Positions 25,616 to 36,818 of a stretch of DNA of 64,000 nt are shown piece after piece. The notes beneath the pieces were generated by a model, which worked only from the letters and a program-made list of their open reading frames with translations, had not been told where the DNA came from and ran no database searches. The number at the start of each line of letters is the position of its first letter. Positions within the stretch are counted from its first letter, which is position 1. Origin of the DNA: Geodermatophilus poikilotrophus. GTDB taxonomy: Bacteria > Actinomycetota > Actinomycetes > Mycobacteriales > Geodermatophilaceae. Location of the stretch: contig NZ_FOIE01000006.1 of assembly GCF_900111455.1 (NCBI RefSeq), positions 186,001-250,000 of the forward strand, read 5' to 3'. The translations under genes and the position numbers were made by a program.

Positions 25616-28504
25616 TCAGTCGTGCACGAACCAGACGGTGCCCAGGGGCGGGACGGCGAGGGTGGCCGAGTAGGGCTGGCCGTGCCAGGGCTCCTCGACC
25701 GCCTCGACGGAGCCGTGGTTGCCGACGCCCGAGCCGCCGTACCCCTCGGCGTCGGTGTTGAGCACCTCGCGCCAGGTGCCCGGCCGCGGCAGGCCGATGC
25801 GGTAGCCGTGGTGGGGGGTGCCCGAGAAGTTCGCGACGCAGGCCAGCGCCTCGCCATCGGCGCCCTCCGAGCCGTCCCCGGCGGCCTCCGGGCGGCCGTA
25901 GCGCAGGAAGGACAGCACGTTGCCCGAGGCGTCGTTGGCGTCGATCCACTGGAAACCGGCGGGGTCGACGTCCTGGGACCACAGCGCGGCGGTCTCCCTG
26001 TACCGGGCGTTGAGGTCGGTCACCAGCTGCAGGACGCCGCGGTGCGCCGGGTCGTCGAGGTGCCACCAGTCCAGCGAGTGGCTCTCGGCCCACTCGGCGT
26101 CCTGGCCGAACTCCGACCCCATGAACAGCAGCTGCTTGCCGGGGTGGGCCCACATGTAGGCGAGGTAGCCGCGCAGGTTGGCCAGCTGCTGCCACCGGTC
26201 ACCGGGCATCTTCCGCAGCAGCGAGCCCTTGCCGTAGACGACCTCGTCGTGGCTGATCGGCAGCACGTAGTTCTCGGAGTAGGCGTAGACCATCGAGAAG
26301 GTCAGCTGGTTGTGGTGGTAGCCGCGGTACACCGGCTCCTTGGACATGTAGCCCAGCGAGTCGTGCATCCAGCCCATGTTCCACTTGAAGCCGAAGCCCA
26401 GGCCGCCGAGGTGGGTGGGCCGGGTGACGCCGGGCCAGGCGGTCGACTCCTCGGCGATGGTGACGACGCCGGGGACCTCGCGGTAGACGGTGGCGTTCAT
26501 CTCCTGCAGGAACGCCATCGCCTCCAGGTTCTCCCGGCCGCCGTGCACGTTGGGCACCCACTCGTCGCGGGAGTAGTCCAGGTAGAGCATCGAGGCGACC
26601 GCGTCGACGCGGATGCCGTCGACGTGGAACTCCTTGCACCAGTACAGCGCGTTGGCGACGAGGAAGTTGCGGACCTCGGAGCGGCCGAAGTCGAAGACGT
26701 AGGTGCCCCAGTCCAGCTGCTCGCCGCGGCGCGGGTCGCCGTGCTCGTACAGCGGGGTGCCGTCGAAGCGGGCCAGCGCCCAGTCGTCCTTGGGGAAGTG
26801 CGCCGGGACCCAGTCGACGATGACGCCGATGCCGGCCTGGTGTGCCCGGTCGATGAGGTAGCGCAGGTCGTCGGGGCTGCCGAAGCGGGAGGTCGGCGCG
26901 TAGTAGGAGGTGACCTGGTAGCCCCACGAGCCACCGAACGGGTGCTCGGCCAGCGGCATGAACTCGATGTGGGTGAAGCCGTGCTCGACGACGTAGTCGA
27001 CCAGCTCGTCGGCCAGCTGCCGGTAGGAGAGGCCCTGCCGCCACGAGCCCGCGTGCACCTCGTAGATGCTCATCGGCCGCTCGTGCCAGCCGCTGCGGGC
27101 CCGCTCGGCCAGCCACTCGTCGTCGGCCCACTCGTGGTGGGACTCGGTGACGATCGAGGCGTTGAGCGGCGGCACCTCGGTCTCGAAGGCCAGCGGGTCG
27201 GACTTGTGCCGCCACACGCCGTCGCGGCCGAGCACGTGGTAGCGGTACTTCACACCCACCTGGACGCCGGGGATGAAGACCTCCCAGACGCCGGAGGCGC
27301 CCAGCGACCGCATCGGGTAGGCGCGCGCCTCCCAGTAGTCGAAGTCGCCGGTCACCCGCACGCCCTGGGCGTTGGGCGCCCAGACCGCGAAGGAGACGCC
27401 CTCGACCCGGCCGCGCGGGGTGTCGTAGCGCCGCACGTGCGAGCCGAGCACCTCCCACAGCCGCTCGTGCCGTCCCTCGCGGATGAGGTGCTGGTCGATC
27501 TCGCCGACCGTGGGCAGCCAGCGGTAGGGGTCGTCGACGACGAAGGTGTTGGTGCCGCCCTCGCCGTCGCCGTAGGTCACCTCGACCCGGTAGTCACCGG
27601 GCTGCCCGGGCAGGTGGGCCTCGTGGATGCCGCCGTGCAGCTGCCGGGCGTCGTAGCGGGCGCCGTCCTCGTCGACGACGGTCACCGAGACCGCGTCGGG
27701 CCGCAGCGTGCGGACCACCCACCCGTCGCGGGCCGGGTGGGCACCGAGCACGCTGTGCGGGGCGTGGGACCAGCCGTCGACGACGGCGCGCAACTGCTCC
27801 TCGCTGACCTCGGCGGGTGCCTCCTGCTGGGCGAGGCCCTCCTCGGCGGGCGCCTGCCCCTCGGGGACGGTCGCCGCCGCCGCCTCCGGCCCGGTGCCGG
27901 ACGTGGTGTCCTCGGCGGGCCGGGTCTCCGATGGCTGGGTCCCCGGCGGCTGGGTCCCCGCGGGCGCGGTCTCGGCCGGGCCCGCGCCGCCGTCCTCGTC
28001 CGGGGCCTGCGGGGTGCTCGGCTCCGCCGGGTCCGGGCTCGGCGGCTCCGGCTGGCCGGCCGGAGCGCCGCTCGGACTGCCCGGCTCGGCGATCGGCGCC
28101 GGGGCGACCACCGGCTCGGCGGTGCCACCCTGCTCTGCGACGACGTCGCCCTGGGGAGCCTGCGCGCGCGGCGCGCGCTTGGGCGCCCGCTTCGCGGGCG
28201 TCTCGCCGTCGGCCGCCGCAGCCGCCGTCTTCTTGGCCGTCGTCCGCTTCGTCGTCGTCCCCCCGGCAGCCTTCGTCGCCGGCGCGTCCTTCTTGGCGGC
28301 GGGGGCCTTCTTGGCGGCGGGGGCCTTCTTCGCCGCCGCCCGCTTGCGCGCCGGGGTGGCGTTGACGATCGGCTCCGCCTCCGCCGCCTGCGCCTCGGCG
28401 GTCCGCTCCTCGACGACGGCCTGCAGCTCCTCCCGCGTCGCGGGAGCGCGCCCGTCGGTACCGGGGGAGTCGGTGGTGCGCTCGGTGTCGTCCGGGGGTG
28501 TCAT
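25616..28504 (-). CDS. glgB: 1,4-alpha-glucan branching enzyme with histone-like N-terminal extension
   Basis: A 962-residue enzyme that forms alpha-1,6 branches in glucan. The enzyme proper starts near residue 232 ([19 protein letters not shown]), with two CBM48-type modules, the GH13 barrel and a C-terminal beta domain. Catalytic residues are D634 ([10 protein letters not shown]), E685 (TIAEES) and D753 (ISHDEVV). The first about 230 residues are unusual: a Lys/Ala/Pro-rich basic part with AAKKAP repeats (about 48-118), then an acidic Pro/Glu/Gly-rich part. Typical GlgB is about 730 residues and lacks this. It is the last gene of the glgE-treS-mak-glgB operon, 28 bp after mak. The ATG at 28502-28504 starts the tail; no ribosome-binding site favours an internal start. 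Confidence 0.92.
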   Translation of the reverse strand: MTPPDDTERTTDSPGTDGRAPATREELQAVVEERTAEAQAAEAEPIVNATPARKRAAAKKAPAAKKAPAAKKDAPATKAAGGTTTKRTTAKKTAAAAADGETPAKRAPKRAPRAQAPQGDVVAEQGGTAEPVVAPAPIAEPGSPSGAPAGQPEPPSPDPAEPSTPQAPDEDGGAGPAETAPAGTQPPGTQPSETRPAEDTTSGTGPEAAAATVPEGQAPAEEGLAQQEAPAEVSEEQLRAVVDGWSHAPHSVLGAHPARDGWVVRTLRPDAVSVTVVDEDGARYDARQLHGGIHEAHLPGQPGDYRVEVTYGDGEGGTNTFVVDDPYRWLPTVGEIDQHLIREGRHERLWEVLGSHVRRYDTPRGRVEGVSFAVWAPNAQGVRVTGDFDYWEARAYPMRSLGASGVWEVFIPGVQVGVKYRYHVLGRDGVWRHKSDPLAFETEVPPLNASIVTESHHEWADDEWLAERARSGWHERPMSIYEVHAGSWRQGLSYRQLADELVDYVVEHGFTHIEFMPLAEHPFGGSWGYQVTSYYAPTSRFGSPDDLRYLIDRAHQAGIGVIVDWVPAHFPKDDWALARFDGTPLYEHGDPRRGEQLDWGTYVFDFGRSEVRNFLVANALYWCKEFHVDGIRVDAVASMLYLDYSRDEWVPNVHGGRENLEAMAFLQEMNATVYREVPGVVTIAEESTAWPGVTRPTHLGGLGFGFKWNMGWMHDSLGYMSKEPVYRGYHHNQLTFSMVYAYSENYVLPISHDEVVYGKGSLLRKMPGDRWQQLANLRGYLAYMWAHPGKQLLFMGSEFGQDAEWAESHSLDWWHLDDPAHRGVLQLVTDLNARYRETAALWSQDVDPAGFQWIDANDASGNVLSFLRYGRPEAAGDGSEGADGEALACVANFSGTPHHGYRIGLPRPGTWREVLNTDAEGYGGSGVGNHGSVEAVEEPWHGQPYSATLAVPPLGTVWFVHD

Positions 28505-28532
28505 GGCTCGCCGTCCTCTTCGGTGCCGGTGT

Positions 28533-29927
28533 TCAGGTTCGTGGCTCGCCGCGCTGACCCGCGGCGGTGAGCCGGGACAGCGACTGCAGCGGGATCATCA
28601 GCCAGTGCGGGCGGTTGCGCGCCTCGTAGACGCACTCGTAGACGGCCTTGTCCGCCTCGAAGGCGCGCAGCAACGGGCTGTTGCCGCACGCATCCATGCC
28701 GCTCGCGGCCGCGTAGCCCGCGCAGAACGCGCTCCGGTTGCGCTCTGCCCACTCCTGCGCGCGGTAAGCGCGCTGTTGATCACCCGGCTGCTCCACGAGC
28801 ATGTGGCGGGCGGCGTAGTCGAAGCTCCGCAGCATCCCGGCCACGTCCCGCATCGGGCTGTCCAGCTCGCGGCGCGCGGCCAGCGGGCGGGCGGGTTCGC
28901 CCTCGAAGTCGAGCACGATCCACCCGGTGGCGGTGCGCAGCACCTGGCCCAGGTGGAGGTCGCCGTGCACCCGCTGGCGGACGACGGGCTCGGGGTTCTC
29001 CGCCACGGCCGCGTAGACCGCACGCAGCCCGTCGGCGTGCTCGGCCAGTTGCGGGACGACCTCGATCGCGGCGTCGAGCCGCTCGGTCATCTGCCGGGCG
29101 ACGGTGTTGAACCAGTCGCGGTCGGCCTCCTCGGTCGGCAGCACCTGCGCCATGTCGGCGTGCACCGAGGCGGTGGCCGCGCCGAGCCGCTCGCTGTCGG
29201 CGGCGAAGTCCCCGCCCACCTCGTCGGCGTGCAGGTCGCCCTCGGCGTAGAGGTCGCGCACGCTGGCGGTGGCCAGCCGCCACCCGTCGCTGGCGTTGGG
29301 CACGAACCGCTGCAGCATGAGGACCGTCGCCGGCGGGGTGTCGGCGTCCCGGTCGTGGTCGATCTCGGCGTGCCCGAGCAGCGGCGCGATGTGCGGGTTG
29401 CCGGTCCGGCGCAGGGCGCTGTGGACCTCGACGTCCGGGTTGAGGCCGGGCTCGAGCCGCCGGAACAGCTTGAGGATCGCCTCCTGCCCGTACACCAGCG
29501 AGGTGTTGCTCTGCTCGGCGGACAGGACGTCGCCGGGGAGCCCGGCCGGGATCTCGGCGCCCTCGCCCGGCACGAAGCGCATCGGGCCGACCGTCGCCGC
29601 CTCGGCGAGGTGGGTGAGCCAGGTGGCGGTCGCCTCGCGGTCGCGCATCGCGTCGTAGGCGTAGTTCTCGCCGTTCTCGTGGGGCACGGTGCCGACGAGC
29701 GCCGCGCTCAGCTCCTCGGCCGGGTGGTCCCGCCAGGACAGCGGGACCAGGTAGGTCTCCGTGGCGCCGTCGCTGTAGGTCACCGTCACCCGGTGGATGG
29801 ACAGGACGGGGTGGGAGCGGTCGAGGAAGAAGCTCTCCTCCGTGACGCCTGCCCACTCCCGTCCCTTGCTGCCGAACCAGCGCTGCGACGGCATCCACTC
29901 CCGGAGCAGTCCGGTCAGGGCGTTCAT
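28533..29927 (-). CDS. mak: Maltokinase (maltose 1-phosphate synthesis)
   Basis: A 464-residue kinase that phosphorylates maltose with ATP to maltose 1-phosphate, the donor for GlgE. Visible are the N-terminal [10 protein letters not shown] of the maltokinase cap, the kinase-like [10 protein letters not shown] (catalytic loop, Asp) and [13 protein letters not shown] (metal-binding Asp), typical of the aminoglycoside-phosphotransferase-like fold. The ATG at 29925-29927 overlaps the treS stop (ATGA), with GGAGGAG upstream, so translation is coupled to treS. In some actinobacteria treS and mak are fused; here they are separate. Confidence 0.92.
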   Translation of the reverse strand: MNALTGLLREWMPSQRWFGSKGREWAGVTEESFFLDRSHPVLSIHRVTVTYSDGATETYLVPLSWRDHPAEELSAALVGTVPHENGENYAYDAMRDREATATWLTHLAEAATVGPMRFVPGEGAEIPAGLPGDVLSAEQSNTSLVYGQEAILKLFRRLEPGLNPDVEVHSALRRTGNPHIAPLLGHAEIDHDRDADTPPATVLMLQRFVPNASDGWRLATASVRDLYAEGDLHADEVGGDFAADSERLGAATASVHADMAQVLPTEEADRDWFNTVARQMTERLDAAIEVVPQLAEHADGLRAVYAAVAENPEPVVRQRVHGDLHLGQVLRTATGWIVLDFEGEPARPLAARRELDSPMRDVAGMLRSFDYAARHMLVEQPGDQQRAYRAQEWAERNRSAFCAGYAAASGMDACGNSPLLRAFEADKAVYECVYEARNRPHWLMIPLQSLSRLTAAGQRGEPRT

Positions 29928-31756
29928 CGGGCTCCTCCGGTGTCGGCCGTGTCGCCTGCAGCTGGTTCCTCGCCGGAGCCGACGAGGCCCGCGGCCAGCA
30001 GGGAGTCGGCCACCGCGGTGTCGTCGGTCTCGGTGGGCTCCTCCACCGGCTCGGCGGGCTTGGCCAGCTCGAACCAGTAGAAGCCGTGACCGGAGAGGGT
30101 GAGCATGTAGGGCAGGACGCCGATCTGCGGGAACTCCACCCGGCCGGTCAGCTCGATCGGGGTGTAGCCCTCGAAGCGGCGCAGGTCCAGCTCCACCGGC
30201 TGCGGGAACCGGGAGAGGTTGTTGACGCAGAGCACCACGTCGTCGCCGAACTCGCGGACGAAGGAGAGCACCGTCGGGTTGCGCGAGCCGATCTCGGCGT
30301 AGCTGCCCCGGCCGAAGGTCGGGTGCTGCTTGCGCACGTGGATCATCTGCCGCAGCCAGTGCAGCATCGAGTTGGTGTTGCGCAGCTGGGACTCGACGTT
30401 GGTGACCTGGTAGCCGTAGACCGGGTCCTGGTTCAGCGGCAGGTACATCCGCTGCGGGTCGGCGGTGGAGAAGCCGCCGTTGCGGTCCGGCGTCCACTGC
30501 ATCGGGGTGCGCACGCCGTCGCGGTCACCGAGCCAGATGTTGTCGCCCATGGCGATCTCGTCGCCGTAGTAGAGGACCGGCGAGCCGGGCAGCGACAGCA
30601 GCAGCGCGTTGAACAGCTCGAGGGTGTCCATGTCGTTGTCCAGCAGCGGCGCCAGCCGCCGGCGGATGCCGATGTTGGCCTTCATGCGGGGGTCCTTGGC
30701 GTACTCCGCCCACATGTAGTCGCGTTCCTCGTCGGTGACCATCTCGAGGGTCAGCTCGTCGTGGTTGCGCAGGAAGATGCCCCACTGGCAGTTGTCCGGG
30801 ATCTCCGGCGTCTGCGCCATGATCTCCGAGATCGGGAACCGCTGTTCCCGCCGGACGGCCATGAACAGGCGCGGCATCACCGGGAAGTGGAAGGCCATCT
30901 GGCACTCGTCGCCGTCCTCGCCGAAGTACTCGACGACGTCGGCCGGCCACTGGTTGGCCTCGCACAGCAGCACCCGGTCGGGGTAGTCGGCCTCGACGAC
31001 CTTGCGGACCTGCTTGAGGATCTCGTGGGTCCCCGGCAGGTTCTCGCAGTTGGTGCCCTCCTCCTCGATCAGGTACGGCACGGCGTCCAGCCGGAAACCG
31101 TCGATGCCCAGGTCCAGCCAGAACCGCAGGGCGTCCAGGATCGCCTCGGTCACCCGCGGGTTCTCGAAGTTGAGGTCGGGCTGGTGGGAGAAGAACCGGT
31201 GCCAGAAGTACTGCTTGCGCACCGGGTCGAAGGTCCAGTTCGAGCTCTCGGTGTCGACGAAGATGATCCGCGCGTCGGCGTAGCGGGTGTCGTCGTCGCT
31301 CCACACGTAGAAGTCGCCGTAGGGGCCGTCGGGGTCGCTGCGGCTGGCCTGGAACCAGGGGTGCTGGTCCGAGGTGTGGTTCATGACGAAGTCGATGATC
31401 ACGCGGATGCCGCGGGCGTGGGCGGCGGCGAGGAACTCGGTGAAGTCCTCGATGTCGCCGAACTCGGGCAGCACCGCGGTGTAGTCGCTGACGTCGTAGC
31501 CGCCGTCCCGCAGCGGGGAGGCGAAGAACGGCGGCAGCCACAGGCAGTCGACGCCGAGCCACTGCAGGTAGTCCAGTTTGTCGATCATGCCGCGCAGGTC
31601 GCCGACGCCGTCGGCGTTGCTGTCGGCGAAGCCGCGGACCAGCACCTCGTAGAAGAGCGCGCGCTTGTACCACTCGGGGTCGGTGCCGGGTGCCGGCAGC
31701 GCCGACGGCGCCGCCTCGGGGCGGCCGGCTGGGAGGTCGGGGACGGGAACGGTCAT
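29924..31756 (-). CDS. treS: Trehalose synthase (maltose alpha-D-glucosyltransferase)
   Basis: A 610-residue GH13 isomerase converting trehalose to maltose. The catalytic residues are D224 ([10 protein letters not shown]), E266 (LLCEANQW) and D333 ([10 protein letters not shown]), in line with mycobacterial TreS. The opening [19 protein letters not shown] is typical. An acidic tail of about 45 residues, rich in Glu, Asp and Thr (from [11 protein letters not shown] to the end), extends beyond the usual beta domain. It lies second in the operon; the stop overlaps the mak start. The ATG at 31754-31756 is assigned by homologue length. Confidence 0.94.
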   Translation of the reverse strand: MTVPVPDLPAGRPEAAPSALPAPGTDPEWYKRALFYEVLVRGFADSNADGVGDLRGMIDKLDYLQWLGVDCLWLPPFFASPLRDGGYDVSDYTAVLPEFGDIEDFTEFLAAAHARGIRVIIDFVMNHTSDQHPWFQASRSDPDGPYGDFYVWSDDDTRYADARIIFVDTESSNWTFDPVRKQYFWHRFFSHQPDLNFENPRVTEAILDALRFWLDLGIDGFRLDAVPYLIEEEGTNCENLPGTHEILKQVRKVVEADYPDRVLLCEANQWPADVVEYFGEDGDECQMAFHFPVMPRLFMAVRREQRFPISEIMAQTPEIPDNCQWGIFLRNHDELTLEMVTDEERDYMWAEYAKDPRMKANIGIRRRLAPLLDNDMDTLELFNALLLSLPGSPVLYYGDEIAMGDNIWLGDRDGVRTPMQWTPDRNGGFSTADPQRMYLPLNQDPVYGYQVTNVESQLRNTNSMLHWLRQMIHVRKQHPTFGRGSYAEIGSRNPTVLSFVREFGDDVVLCVNNLSRFPQPVELDLRRFEGYTPIELTGRVEFPQIGVLPYMLTLSGHGFYWFELAKPAEPVEEPTETDDTAVADSLLAAGLVGSGEEPAAGDTADTGGAR

Positions 31757-31776
31757 CGCAGGAAGTCGCCCTCGGT

Positions 31777-31845
31777 TCTGCAGGGGGGAGCGGGTGGGTA
31801 CGGGGCCCGTCGCGAGCTGGCGAGCGGTGGGGGGAGGCGGGTCCT
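31777..31845. repeat. Degenerate intergenic palindrome in the glgE-treS gap
   Basis: On the minus strand GGACCCGCCTCCCCCCACCGCTCG is followed by CCAGCTCGCGACGGGCCCC and CCCCCCTGCAGAACC, a worn mix of type 1 and type 2 parts. It lies inside an operon, so here it would attenuate rather than terminate. Confidence 0.5.
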
Positions 31846-31848
31846 CTC

Positions 31849-33882
31849 TCAGGACACCGGCGGCGGTACCCGGACCTGCCGGGGATAGGCGATCGAGAAG
31901 ACGTGCGCCGGCTCCCGGTAGGGGTCGAGCTCGACGTAGTTGAACTGGCCCCAGTCCCAGCTGTTGCCGGTCAGCTCGTCGGTCACGGTGAACCGCTCGT
32001 ACCAGTCCAGTCCGATCGCCGGCAGGTCCAGGGACGTCGTGCCGATCTGGGTGTGGTGGCTGGAGAGGTTCACCACCACCAGGACGGCGTCCTGCGAGCC
32101 GGGGTCGGTCTTGGTGAAGCAGATCAGGTTCGGGTTGTCCACGGAGTGGAACCGCAGCGTGCGCAGCTGCTGGAGGGCCGGGTGGGCGCGCCGGATCTCG
32201 TTGAGCCGGCGCAGGTAGGGCGCGAGGCTGCGCCCGGAGGACTCGGCGGCGGCCCAGTCGCGCGGCCGCAGCTGGTACTTCTCGCTGTCGAGGTACTCCT
32301 CGCTGCCGGGGCGCACCGCGACGTGCTCGAAGAGCTCGAAGCCCGAGTAGACACCCCACGTCGGGCTCATCATCGCCGCCAGGACGGCGCGGATCTTGAA
32401 CATCGGCGGGCCGCCGAGCTGCAGCGACGCGTGCAGGATGTCCGGGGTGTTCACGAAGAAGTTCGGCCGCATGTAGTGGCTGTTGGTGGCCAGCTCGCGG
32501 CCGTACTCCTCGAGCTCCTCGCGCCCGGTGCGCCACGTGAAGTACGTGTAGGACTGCGTGTACCCGATGCGGGCCAGCTGGTGCATCATCGCCGGCCGGG
32601 TGAAGGCCTCGGCGAGGAAGAGCACGTCCGGGTCGGTCTCCTTGACCGTCCAGATCAGCCAGTGCCAGAAGTTCAGCGGCTTGGTGTGCGGGTTGTCGAC
32701 GCGGAAGACCCGCACCCCGGCGTCCATCCACACCCGGATGACCCGCAGGCACTCGGCGTAGATGCCCTCGGGGTCGTTGTCGAAGTTGACCGGGTAGATG
32801 TCCTGGTACTTCTTCGGCGGGTTCTCCGCGTAGGCGATCGTGCCGTCGGGCTTGGTGGTGAACCACTCCGGGTGCGCCTCGACCCAGGGGTGGTCGGGCG
32901 CGGCCTGCAGCGCGAAGTCCAGCGCCACCTCCATGCCCAGCTCGCGGGTGCGGTCGACGAAGGCGCGGAAGTCCTCCATCGTGCCCAGCTGCGGGTGGAC
33001 GGCGTCGTGCCCGCCCTCGGCGCTGCCGATGGCCCACGGCGAGCCCGGGTCGTCCGGCCCGATCTCGTAGGGGTTGCCGCCCGGGAACTGGGCGGTGTTC
33101 GGGCCCTTGCGGTTGACCGTGCCGATCGGGTGGATCGGCGGCAGGTACACCACGTCGAAGCCCATGTCGGCGATGGCGGGCAGCCGCTCGGCCGAGGTGG
33201 CGAACGTGCCGTGCGTGGGGCGGCCGTCGACGACCGGGCCGGTGGAACGGGGGAAGAACTCGTACCAGGAACCGAACAGCGCGCGGGGCCGGTCGACCCA
33301 GACCTCGTACTCCGGCCCCGGGGTGACCAGCTCGCGCACCGGGTGGTCGTGCAGGTACCGCTGCACCGCCTCGGCCAGCGCCGGGGCGACCCGGGCGGGC
33401 AGCTCCCGGGAGGTGTCGCGCAGCGCGGCGGCGGCCTCGGTGACGCGGTCGCGCCAGTCGGCGTCGGCCTCGGCGGCCACCCGGTCGAGCAGCCGGGCGC
33501 CCTCCTCCAGGTCGTTGGCGAGCTCCTCGGGCCCCTGACCGGCGGCGATCTTGACCTCGACGGCGTGGTGCCAGGTCGCGAGCGGGTCGCTCCAGGCCTC
33601 CACCCGATAGGTCCACCGGCCCTCGCGGTCCGGGACGACGGTGGTCAGCCAGCGGTCGGGCTGGTCGCCGAAGCGCTCCATCCGGTGCAGGGACGGCGCG
33701 GCGCCGTCCCCGCCCGGTGGGGTCCAGACGACGTTCGCGGCGACGGCGTCGTGGCCCTCGCGGAAGACGGTCGCGGTGATCGGCAGGTGCTCACCGACCA
33801 CGGCGCGCGCGGAGAACGCGCCGCAGGACACGACGGGGGCGACATCGGTGATGCCGAGGCGGAGGTCAGCGCGGCCAGTCAT
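31849..33882 (-). CDS. glgE: Alpha-1,4-glucan:maltose-1-phosphate maltosyltransferase
   Basis: A 677-residue GH13_3 enzyme that extends alpha-1,4-glucan with maltose 1-phosphate. The nucleophile is D396 ([10 protein letters not shown]) and the acid/base E425 (FLAEAF), each two positions from D394 and E423 of Streptomyces GlgE1. The N-terminal domain ([21 protein letters not shown]) and the helical insert are present. The ATG at 33880-33882 gives the family length of 675-677; an ATG at 33993 in frame would add 37 residues unlike any relative. It is the first gene of the operon and diverges from glgP. Confidence 0.94.
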   Translation of the reverse strand: MTGRADLRLGITDVAPVVSCGAFSARAVVGEHLPITATVFREGHDAVAANVVWTPPGGDGAAPSLHRMERFGDQPDRWLTTVVPDREGRWTYRVEAWSDPLATWHHAVEVKIAAGQGPEELANDLEEGARLLDRVAAEADADWRDRVTEAAAALRDTSRELPARVAPALAEAVQRYLHDHPVRELVTPGPEYEVWVDRPRALFGSWYEFFPRSTGPVVDGRPTHGTFATSAERLPAIADMGFDVVYLPPIHPIGTVNRKGPNTAQFPGGNPYEIGPDDPGSPWAIGSAEGGHDAVHPQLGTMEDFRAFVDRTRELGMEVALDFALQAAPDHPWVEAHPEWFTTKPDGTIAYAENPPKKYQDIYPVNFDNDPEGIYAECLRVIRVWMDAGVRVFRVDNPHTKPLNFWHWLIWTVKETDPDVLFLAEAFTRPAMMHQLARIGYTQSYTYFTWRTGREELEEYGRELATNSHYMRPNFFVNTPDILHASLQLGGPPMFKIRAVLAAMMSPTWGVYSGFELFEHVAVRPGSEEYLDSEKYQLRPRDWAAAESSGRSLAPYLRRLNEIRRAHPALQQLRTLRFHSVDNPNLICFTKTDPGSQDAVLVVVNLSSHHTQIGTTSLDLPAIGLDWYERFTVTDELTGNSWDWGQFNYVELDPYREPAHVFSIAYPRQVRVPPPVS

Positions 33883-34052
33883 CCCGGCCACGCTATCGAG
33901 GGCCCGTCGGGTGAGCACATCGGCCGCCGTGGCCTGCCGTTCGCGGTGCGGGACGGGCGGGACGGCGGGGTGACCGGGGCGTCGGCTGGCCATGGCTCAT
34001 CCTGACGCGTCCGGCGCTGCACCGCTCTGGCGGCGGCCGTGGCGCCCGTCAG

Positions 34053-34064
34053 TAGTCTCGCCCC
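34053..34064 (+). promoter_or_regulatory. glgP -10 element, leaderless start
   Basis: TAGTCT at 34053-34058 lies six bases before the glgP GTG. The 182-bp glgE-glgP gap must also hold the glgE promoter, which I cannot place. Confidence 0.5.
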
Positions 34065-36614
34065 GTGCGCGCTCTCCGCCGGTTCACCGTCCGGGCATCG
34101 CTCCCCGAGGAGCTGGTGCCGCTGTCCCACCTCGTCACCAACCTCCGCTGGTCCTGGCACGCCGAGACCCGCGACCTCTTCGAGGCGCTCGACCCGGAGC
34201 TGTGGCGGACCTGCAACGGCGACCCGGTCAAGGTCCTCGGCGAGGTCTCGGCCGAGCGGCTGGCCACCCTCGCGAGGGACCGGCGGTTCGTGCGCCGGCT
34301 GCAGGACGTCGTCGACGACCTGGAGGAGTACCTGTCCGCGCCGCACTGGTACCAGTCGCTGGGGGAGGGCGCGCCGGCGACGGTCGCCTACTTCTCCGCG
34401 GAGTTCGGTATCACCGAGGTGCTGCCGCAGTACTCCGGCGGGCTGGGCATCCTCGCCGGCGACCACCTCAAGGCCGCCTCCGACCTCGGTGTCCCGCTGA
34501 TCGGCGTGGGGCTGCTGTACCGGGCCGGCTACTTCGAGCAGGGCCTGTCGGCCGACGGCTGGCAACTGGAGCACTACCCGTCGCTGGACCCGCACGGCCT
34601 GCCGCTGAAGCTGCTGCGCCAGCCCGACGGCACCGCCGTCGTCATCAACGTCCCGCTGCCCGAGGGGCGCACGCTGTTCGCGCACGTCTGGCGGGCCCAG
34701 GTCGGCCGGGTGTCGCTGCTGCTGCTCGACAGCGACATCGAGGAGAACACCCCGGCCGAGCGCGGGGTCACCGACCGCCTGTACGGCGGCGACGAGGACC
34801 ACCGGCTGCGCCAGGAGATGCTGCTCGGCATCGGCGGCGTGCGTGCGCTGCGCGCCTACTGCCAGCTCACCGGGACGCCGGCGCCGGAGGTCTACCACGC
34901 CAACGAGGGGCACGCGGGCTTCCTCGGCATCGAGCGGATCCGCGAGCTCACCGAGTCGCACGGGCTGTCGTTCCCCGAGGCGCTGCAGGCGGTGCGCGCC
35001 GGCACGGTGTTCACCACCCACACGCCGGTGCCGGCCGGCATCGACCGCTTCCCGCGGGCGCTGATCGAGCGCTACTTCGCCGGCTTCGGGGTCCCCCTGG
35101 ACCAGCTGATCCCGCTGGGCGCCGAGGCTGACCCGACGAAGTTCAACATGGCCCACATGGGCCTGCGGCTGGGTCAGCGCGCCAACGGCGTCAGCCGGCT
35201 GCACGGGCACGTCAGCCGGGGCATGTTCAACTACCTGTGGCCGGGTTTCGACAAGGGCGACGTGCCGATCAGCTCGATCACCAACGGCGTGCACGCACCG
35301 ACGTGGACCGCCCGCGAGCTGGTCGAGATGGGCACCCAGGCCAGCAGCCAGGGCGACCCGGTCGAGGCCGGCGGCGAGGTGCACTTCGACGGCGTGGACC
35401 GGATCCCCTCCGGCGAGCTGTGGAGCACCCGCCGGATGCTGCGCGGCCGGCTGGTCGAGGAGGTGCGCCGCCGGCTGCGGGACACCGCCCTCTCCCGCGG
35501 CGCCGCGGAGTCCGAGGTGGGGTGGACCGACAGCGCGTTCGACCCCGACGTCCTCACGATCGGCTTCGCCCGCCGGGTCCCGTCCTACAAGCGGCTGACC
35601 CTCATGCTGCGCGACCCCGAGCGGCTGAGGGCGCTGCTGCTGGACCCCGAGCGCCCGGTGCAGCTGGTCATCGCCGGCAAGAGCCACCCGGCCGACGACG
35701 GCGGCAAGCAGCTCATCCAGCAGATGGTGAAGTTCGCCGACGACCCCGAGATCCGGCACCGCATCGCCTTCCTGCCCGGCTACGACATCGGCATGGCGCG
35801 CTACCTCTACTGGGGGTGCGACGTCTGGCTGAACAACCCGCTGCGCCCGCTGGAGGCGTGCGGTACCTCGGGCATGAAGGCCGCGCTCAACGGCGGGCTG
35901 AACCTCTCCATCCGCGACGGCTGGTGGGACGAGTGGTTCGACGGCCAGAACGGGTGGGCCATCCCCACCGCCGACGGCGTCGCCGACCCCGAGCGCCGCG
36001 ACGACATCGAGGCCCGGGCCATCTACGAGCTGCTCAGCAGCCAGGTGATCCCGCGCTTCTACGAGACCGACCGGGACGGCGTCCCCAGCCGGTGGGTCGA
36101 GATGGTGCGGCACACGCTGCGCGAGACCGGCCCCAAGGTGCTGGCGACCCGGATGGTGCGCGACTACGTGCAGCAGCTGTACGTGCCGGCGGCCGGCTCG
36201 TCCCGGGACATGGCCGAGTCCGGTTACGGCGCGGCCCGCACCGAGGCCGGCTGGCGCGCCAAGCTGCTCGACCGCTGGAGCACCGTGCGGGTCGCCCACG
36301 TCGAGGCCACCGGCGCCGGCGACACCCCGGAGATCGGCTCGACGCTGGCGCTGCGCGCGGAGGTGGAGCTGCCGGGGCTCACGCCGTCCGACGTCCAGGT
36401 GCAGGCCGCCTACGGACGGGTCGACGACGCCGACGGCCTCCACGAGGTGACCACCCTGCCGATGGCGCACGAGCACACCGACGGGTCGCGGCACTGGTTC
36501 TCCGCCACGCTGCCCCTGGAGCGCACCGGCGCCTTCGGCTACACGGTGCGCGTGCTGCCGCACTCGGAGCACCTGGCGGACCCGGCCGAGCTGGGGGTCG
36601 TGGCGAGCGCCTGA
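34065..36614 (+). CDS. glgP: Alpha-glucan phosphorylase
   Basis: An 849-residue GT35 enzyme that releases glucose 1-phosphate from alpha-1,4-glucan chains (or, in reverse, elongates them). It has the short-type actinobacterial layout: VRASLPEELVPLSHLVTNLRWSWH at the start, AYFSAEFGITEVLPQYSGGLGILAGDHLK, and the PLP lysine in ACGTSGMKAALNGGL. The C-terminal about 90 residues form an extra beta domain. The start is GTG. It is transcribed divergently from glgE, as in M. tuberculosis Rv1327c/Rv1328 (from memory). Confidence 0.93.
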   Translation: MRALRRFTVRASLPEELVPLSHLVTNLRWSWHAETRDLFEALDPELWRTCNGDPVKVLGEVSAERLATLARDRRFVRRLQDVVDDLEEYLSAPHWYQSLGEGAPATVAYFSAEFGITEVLPQYSGGLGILAGDHLKAASDLGVPLIGVGLLYRAGYFEQGLSADGWQLEHYPSLDPHGLPLKLLRQPDGTAVVINVPLPEGRTLFAHVWRAQVGRVSLLLLDSDIEENTPAERGVTDRLYGGDEDHRLRQEMLLGIGGVRALRAYCQLTGTPAPEVYHANEGHAGFLGIERIRELTESHGLSFPEALQAVRAGTVFTTHTPVPAGIDRFPRALIERYFAGFGVPLDQLIPLGAEADPTKFNMAHMGLRLGQRANGVSRLHGHVSRGMFNYLWPGFDKGDVPISSITNGVHAPTWTARELVEMGTQASSQGDPVEAGGEVHFDGVDRIPSGELWSTRRMLRGRLVEEVRRRLRDTALSRGAAESEVGWTDSAFDPDVLTIGFARRVPSYKRLTLMLRDPERLRALLLDPERPVQLVIAGKSHPADDGGKQLIQQMVKFADDPEIRHRIAFLPGYDIGMARYLYWGCDVWLNNPLRPLEACGTSGMKAALNGGLNLSIRDGWWDEWFDGQNGWAIPTADGVADPERRDDIEARAIYELLSSQVIPRFYETDRDGVPSRWVEMVRHTLRETGPKVLATRMVRDYVQQLYVPAAGSSRDMAESGYGAARTEAGWRAKLLDRWSTVRVAHVEATGAGDTPEIGSTLALRAEVELPGLTPSDVQVQAAYGRVDDADGLHEVTTLPMAHEHTDGSRHWFSATLPLERTGAFGYTVRVLPHSEHLADPAELGVVASA

Positions 36615-36616
36615 AG

Positions 36617-36670
36617 GAGGCCCGTCCTCCCCACCCTCCGCGAGCACAGGGCGGGACCCGGGACGGGGCC
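36617..36670. repeat. Type 1 intergenic palindrome
   Basis: GGCCCGTCCTCCCCACCC pairs with the GGGCGGGACCCGGGACGGGGCC arm (ending 36670). It follows the glgP stop by 2 bp. No gene lies between it and the FHA protein start at 36819. Confidence 0.7.
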
Positions 36671-36805
36671 GCCGCCTGCCCGGTCCACGTGCTCGGAGTG
36701 GGCCACGGAGGACACATCTGCCACGCCGGTCGCACCGGTCCCGACCGCCCGCCCGGTGATCGGCGTGGCGGGGAGGACGGATCACCCAGTCGGGCGAGTC
36801 GCCTC

Positions 36806-36818
36806 TAGGCTGGACGCC
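36806..36818 (+). promoter_or_regulatory. -10 element of the FHA gene, leaderless start
   Basis: TAGGCT at 36806-36811 is followed by seven bases and the ATG. It is a strong match to TANNNT and supports the ATG at 36819 over an in-frame ATG upstream. Confidence 0.5.

Noticed and set aside
28100-28504. A separate histone-like gene fused by a sequencing error to glgB
   Set aside because: The frame is continuous with good third-position GC through the junction, and no stop or start signal separates the two parts.
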